Origin: JAVBKP01 sp031553975
GTDB lineage: Bacteria; Bacillota; Clostridia; Peptostreptococcales; Anaerovoracaceae
Assembly: GCA_031553975.1 (NCBI GenBank)
Contig: JAVBKP010000004.1
Location: 1-10,665, forward strand
Length of the DNA: 10,665 bases
Direction of reading: 5' to 3'
Shown here: piece by piece, positions 8,240 through 10,665 of the stretch
Layout of the letters: each line of letters begins with the position of its first letter
Numbering within the stretch: the first letter of the stretch is position 1
The notes under the pieces: generated by a model
What the model was told of the DNA's origin: nothing
The model's database searches: none
Seen by the model: only the letters and a program-made list of their open reading frames with translations
Position numbers and translations under genes: made by a program

Positions 8240-8296
8240 CCACTATCGTTTAAGATACAACCACTATATACCACTTCTCTCCACTTGACAACACTT
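8240..8296 (-). promoter_or_regulatory. Predicted MraZ operator: phased AGTGG box array
   Basis: On the minus strand, AGTGG occurs at 8285-8281, 8275-8271 and 8265-8261, exactly ten bases apart and so on one face of the helix. A degenerate AAGTGT at 8296-8291 keeps the same ten-base phase upstream. A further AGTGG at 8244-8240 lies 21 bases after the third box. Direct repeats of GTGG-type boxes at ten-base intervals upstream of mraZ are the known binding pattern of MraZ. The array covers the predicted -35 and -10 of the operon promoter, so bound MraZ would be expected to block RNA polymerase. Binding is inferred. Confidence 0.8.
8263..8291 (-). promoter_or_regulatory. Predicted sigma-A promoter of the dcw operon (PmraZ)
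   Basis: On the minus strand, TTGTCA (8291-8286) is followed after 17 bases by TATAGT (8268-8263), one mismatch each from the TTGACA and TATAAT consensus. The start point would be near 8256, leaving a leader of about 27 bases before mraZ. It lies downstream of the terminator at 8358-8393, which fits an independent start for the dcw operon. It is interleaved with the AGTGG boxes. Confidence 0.7.
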
Positions 8297-8357
8297 TTTC
8301 ATGATTTTTTATTGATTTCACTTACTTTTTTATATGAAAATTTAAATCTAGAGCAAT

Positions 8358-8393
8358 AAAAAAACGGACTAGCACTAAATATTGTGTTAGTCC
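8358..8393 (-). terminator. Intrinsic terminator after the motAB operon
   Basis: On the minus strand, GGACTAACAC (8393-8384) pairs with GTGCTAGTCC (8375-8366) around an eight-base loop. Pairing is six base pairs, one A-C mismatch and three more pairs. One G and then seven T (8364-8358) follow directly, giving the U-tract of an intrinsic terminator. In the opposite orientation the stem would be fully paired with a G-U, but only four T follow and no plus-strand gene ends here. It separates the motAB transcription unit from the mraZ promoter. Confidence 0.75.
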
Positions 8394-8415
8394 AGGTTTT
8401 CAATACTATATTTTA

Positions 8416-8436
8416 GTGTATCGAGTATCGATACAC
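8416..8436. repeat. Perfect inverted repeat, 9-base arms and 3-base centre
   Basis: GTGTATCGA and TCGATACAC form a perfect inverted repeat around GTA. It lies eight bases past the stop codon of the DUF2007-like gene and 22 bases before the terminator stem. No U-tract follows on the minus strand, so it is not a terminator by itself. It may be an RNA hairpin that protects the 3' end of the operon transcript, or a binding site for a dimeric protein. I cannot decide between these. Confidence 0.5.
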
Positions 8437-8443
8437 AGCAAAT

Positions 8444-8797
8444 TTATCTTGTAATAAACGCGTATAGCAAGTACAATATCCCCAATATCCCCATGTTTCT
8501 TGCAATGTGTTTTAGGAACTTGGTGCGCCTCATCTCCACTCTTTTTTCTCTTTCCCACCGATCCCGTCTTTCACTGATGCTCTCCTCCATGATGTGAAAT
8601 TTCATATCATGTTTTGGCATATTCAGACATTCATCGGCTTTGTCAAAATCCTCATCAGGTACGCGAAAGACGCACCCCTGCGTCTTCCCTTGAAGAGATT
8701 TAACAAGTTCTTTTTCATATGGTATTCCTGCTGCATGTAATATAATTTCTATATTATCGCCTTCGGCTTCATTTGAAACAAATGCTAAAAATCTCAT
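8444..8797 (-). CDS. Small DUF2007-like protein with C-terminal membrane segment, third gene of the mot operon
   Basis: The function is unknown. The 117-residue protein starts with MRFLAFVSNEAEGDNIEIILHA and continues through GCVFRVPDEDFDKADECL to about residue 58. This resembles DUF2007-type domains, small folds in which VPDEDF-like residues precede a helix; the match is by eye and uncertain. A strongly charged Arg/Lys/Glu helix follows (about 74-96), and one predicted membrane segment ends the protein (about 102-115). There is no signal peptide, so it is probably tail-anchored with its N-terminal domain in the cytoplasm. A GTG at 8806 is in frame, but the ATG at 8797 has AGGTGA five bases upstream, a site that overlaps the motB stop. 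The tight link to motB suggests co-expression with the stator; a flagellar role is only inferred. Confidence 0.75.
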   Translation of the reverse strand: MRFLAFVSNEAEGDNIEIILHAAGIPYEKELVKSLQGKTQGCVFRVPDEDFDKADECLNMPKHDMKFHIMEESISERRDRWEREKRVEMRRTKFLKHIARNMGILGILYLLYAFITR

Positions 8798-8806
8798 ATT
8801 ATTCAC

Positions 8807-9673
8807 CTACTGTACTGGTATTACTATGGCATTGGCCGCATTGCCCCTAATGCTCACTTCCACTCGTCTGTTCATTTCTCGTCCTGCTATATCGTCATTG
8901 TTAGCTATTGGATGGTATTCACCATATCCTATAGGTGTGAATGAGGCTGGATCCATTCCACTATCTGCTATCAGCAGTTTCATGAACGTTAAGGCTCGTG
9001 CTGCACTAAGATCCCAGTTGTCACTAAACTGTGACGTGTGAATAGGTCTATTGTCAGTATATCCGCCGACTTCTACTGTTACACCTTGGTGTTGCTTTAT
9101 TATGTTGGCAATATTGGTTATTACCCCTCTAAACTCAGGCTTTATACCAGCACTTCCAGAATCAAAAGTGGCTTTTTCTGTAATGGTGATTTTCACACCT
9201 TCCCCTTCGTTGGTTACTGATAGTTGGGCGCCAAGACCTTGCTCTTCAACATAGTCTTCCACTTCACTGGCCAGTTCTGCCATTTCGGCCATAGTGGCTT
9301 GCTGCGCTGCTTGTTGCATAGCTTTTTCCATTGCTTCAGCCAAAGCATCTTGTCCTGCTTCAGATTGCCCATCCTTGGCCGCCATATCTTCCCCAGCTTG
9401 ACCTTCTTGTCCATTTGCTGTGGATGGCTGCGGGGGAGAGGTTACTTCAAGTGGTACTGCGCTATCACCGCCACCGCCACCATCGAATATACTGGCGCTA
9501 CCCGAAAATATTACAGTGAATGACTGTGCCATAGCTGTAAACTTTGCCTGATCCGACTGGCTAGAAGCAAACAGTACAATAAACAATGCCAGTAGCAGTG
9601 TTAATACATCGGCGTATGGTATAAGCCATGCTTCACTCATATGTTCTTCATCATGTTTTTTATGTTTAGCCAT
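8807..9673 (-). CDS. motB: Flagellar motor stator protein MotB
   Basis: MotB forms the ion-conducting stator with MotA and anchors it to peptidoglycan. The 288-residue protein has a short basic N-terminus and one membrane helix (about 16-36) within WLIPYADVLTLLLALFIVLF; Asp 22 is at the position of the essential proton-binding aspartate. The plug region follows. A low-complexity linker (about 64-145) has five consecutive glycines, then a Pro/Ser stretch, then an Ala/Gln/Met/Glu-rich helix. The OmpA-like peptidoglycan-binding domain (about 150-275) shows TDNRPI (206-211), NWDLSAARA (219-227) and NRRVE (268-272). GGTGA lies five bases before the ATG, and the gene starts 12 bases after motA. I cannot tell proton from sodium coupling from this sequence alone. 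Confidence 0.95.
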   Translation of the reverse strand: MAKHKKHDEEHMSEAWLIPYADVLTLLLALFIVLFASSQSDQAKFTAMAQSFTVIFSGSASIFDGGGGGDSAVPLEVTSPPQPSTANGQEGQAGEDMAAKDGQSEAGQDALAEAMEKAMQQAAQQATMAEMAELASEVEDYVEEQGLGAQLSVTNEGEGVKITITEKATFDSGSAGIKPEFRGVITNIANIIKQHQGVTVEVGGYTDNRPIHTSQFSDNWDLSAARALTFMKLLIADSGMDPASFTPIGYGEYHPIANNDDIAGREMNRRVEVSIRGNAANAIVIPVQ

Positions 9674-9685
9674 TTAAATCACCGC

Positions 9686-10474
9686 TTATTGATCTTTCCC
9701 TTTCATTGATTCATACTTCTTCTTCTCCTCTGTAGAAAGACGACATAGCATTGTCTGTTCAATAAAGGCCGGAGAAATACCTTTTTGTATACAAAGTACA
9801 CCTTCGAGTACCATTTCTTTTAGTTCTACCTCTTCTTGGGAGAACATTTTTAACTTGTTTGAGGTTGGGTGGGCTAGTACGTATCCTGTGAAGATACCAA
9901 GCAGCGTCGCTACGAAGGCCGCTGATATGGCGTGTCCTAACTTGTCAATATCATTCATGTTGGCAAGGGCCGCAATCAGGCCGATTACAGCGCCTAGCAC
10001 TCCTAGTGTTGGCGCATATGTCCCCGCCTGGTTAAACCAAGTGATACCCATTTTGTGTCTAGTCTCCATGAATTGAATCTCATCGCTTAGAATTTTTTCT
10101 ACAATATCAGGTGCCGATCCGTCTATTACAAGACTCAGCCCCTTTTTTAAGAACTCATCTGAGATTTCTTCCATGTGGGATTCTAGCGCCAACAGCCCTT
10201 CTTTTCTTGAAATAAGCGCTAACTCTAAAAATTTCATTACGGTGTCTGGCTTAGAATAATGATTTTTGTTCATGAAACAAAGCCCAATATACTTAGGTAC
10301 CTTTTTCGTTACAGCACCTGGCATGGCAATGGTACATGCTCCTAGTGTTCCGACTATAATGATTAGGAATGCCGCTGGGTTAACCAAAACCGCTAGGTCT
10401 GCCCCTTTTACAACCATTCCTACGAATACTCCTATCAAACCCAATGCTAATCCTATAAGCGATGACATATCCAT
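9686..10474 (-). CDS. motA: Flagellar motor stator protein MotA
   Basis: MotA is the four-helix partner of MotB; its cytoplasmic loop contacts the FliG rotor ring. The 262 residues fit the family. Two N-terminal membrane segments lie at about 4-22 and 31-50. The long cytoplasmic loop contains RKEGLLALE, with Arg 90 and Glu 98 at the positions of the conserved charged residues that act on the rotor. Helices three and four cover about 152-170 and 181-201, with Pro 154 in the YAPTLGVLGAVIGLI motif; ATLLGIFTGYVLAHP leads to a second conserved proline at 203. The tail is charged. GGAGG lies ten bases before the ATG. It heads an operon with motB and the DUF2007-like gene and has a sigma-D type promoter about 47 bases upstream. 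Confidence 0.96.
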   Translation of the reverse strand: MDMSSLIGLALGLIGVFVGMVVKGADLAVLVNPAAFLIIIVGTLGACTIAMPGAVTKKVPKYIGLCFMNKNHYSKPDTVMKFLELALISRKEGLLALESHMEEISDEFLKKGLSLVIDGSAPDIVEKILSDEIQFMETRHKMGITWFNQAGTYAPTLGVLGAVIGLIAALANMNDIDKLGHAISAAFVATLLGIFTGYVLAHPTSNKLKMFSQEEVELKEMVLEGVLCIQKGISPAFIEQTMLCRLSTEEKKKYESMKGKDQ

Positions 10475-10520
10475 GCTATTTAACCCTCCAATATTTCTTA
10501 CAACAGTTGTCTATACATCA

Positions 10521-10547
10521 CTATCGGTTTTTTTTCCTATAAGTTTA
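10521..10547 (-). promoter_or_regulatory. Predicted sigma-D (sigma-28, FliA-type) promoter of motA
   Basis: On the minus strand, TAAA (10547-10544) is followed after 15 bases by ACCGATAG (10528-10521). The flagellar sigma consensus in Bacillus is TAAA, about 15 bases, then GCCGATAT, so the -35 core matches fully and the -10 at six of eight positions. The start point would be near 10514, giving a leader of about 40 bases. motAB is a typical class III target of this sigma factor, which supports the call. No convincing sigma-A promoter is visible between it and motA. Confidence 0.7.
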
Positions 10548-10665
10548 GGGGTTAGCTTTAGTAATTTTTGGATAAACTACTTACAATATTAAATGAGAAA
10601 GCGAGAATTTGCATTGAATAAAAAAGTTTTAACGGTAGCAGCCTTGATTTTTAATACATAAATTT
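10548..10665. other. Non-coding stretch upstream of the motA promoter
   Basis: I see no supported gene here. It is AT-rich, with stop codons in most frames. The short plus-strand frame from 10593 to 10661 has no ribosome binding site. A minus-strand frame is open from the right edge to a TAA at 10591-10589, 24 codons, and could be the tail of an upstream gene, but nothing in it is recognisable. There is no clear terminator hairpin. Confidence 0.4.

Noticed and set aside
9214..9414. Minus-strand 66-codon frame inside motB
   Set aside because: It is a different frame of the low-complexity Ala/Gln linker of MotB; the Lys/Gln/Trp-rich product is an artefact of that repeat-like DNA.
10547..10556. 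Ten-base identity AGGGGTTAGC between the motA upstream region (plus strand) and the ftsL-PBP gap hairpin (minus strand)
   Set aside because: Only two copies in opposite contexts; the hairpin partner arm is missing at the motA copy, so chance is the simplest reading.
10593..10661. Short plus-strand frame encoding 22 residues resembling a signal-peptide start (basic then hydrophobic)
   Set aside because: No ribosome binding site precedes it, it stops after 22 codons, and no neighbour supports it.
10589..10665. Minus-strand frame open from the right edge for 24 codons, possible tail of a gene upstream of motA
   Set aside because: Nothing in the sequence is recognisable and an AT-rich frame of this length is expected by chance; sequence beyond the edge is needed.
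1..10665. CRISPR arrays, transposons, tRNA or rRNA genes, phage or toxin-antitoxin modules
   Set aside because: No repeat-spacer arrays, terminal inverted repeats with transposase frames, tRNA-like folds or such gene products are visible; the window is almost fully explained by the dcw and motAB operons.

Overview
The window is a stretch of a low-to-moderate GC Gram-positive genome, most likely a flagellated, possibly endospore-forming member of the Clostridia (Bacillota). The grounds are the gene order mraZ-rsmH-ftsL-PBP-murE-murF-mraY-murD, purine-rich GGAGG-type ribosome binding sites, a MurE with the DNPR motif of meso-diaminopimelate ligases, a class B penicillin-binding protein of SpoVD architecture (one C-terminal PASTA domain), and a sigma-D type promoter in front of motA. 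Genus and species cannot be read from the sequence. Every gene I can support lies on the minus strand, so transcription runs from high to low coordinates.

Upstream block (10665 to about 8358): a 191-base non-coding stretch carries a sigma-D/sigma-28 type promoter, followed by motA, motB and a small gene for a DUF2007-like protein with a C-terminal membrane segment. The gaps are 12 and 9 bases and the ribosome binding sites overlap or closely follow the preceding stop codon, so this looks like one flagellar-stator operon. It ends with a 21-base palindrome and then a hairpin followed by a run of seven U.

Downstream block (about 8296 to 1): a sigma-A type promoter is overlapped by a phased array of AGTGG boxes, the expected operator for MraZ, and opens the division and cell wall (dcw) cluster. 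Gene order is mraZ (transcriptional regulator), rsmH (16S rRNA methyltransferase, with a TTG start inside mraZ), ftsL (divisome membrane protein), a SpoVD/FtsI-type transpeptidase, murE and murF (stem-peptide ligases), mraY (lipid I synthase) and the first 141 codons of murD, which runs off the left edge. Most gaps are 14 to 34 bases. The exception is 100 bases between ftsL and the PBP gene, which holds two predicted RNA hairpins.

Together the cluster supplies cytoplasmic peptidoglycan precursor ligation (MurD, MurE, MurF), the first membrane step (MraY) and septal cross-linking (class B PBP with FtsL). I see no new multi-gene system. The points most worth a second look are regulatory: the MraZ box array placed on its own promoter, the sigma-D promoter, the hairpins in the ftsL-PBP gap, and the extra gene in the motAB operon.
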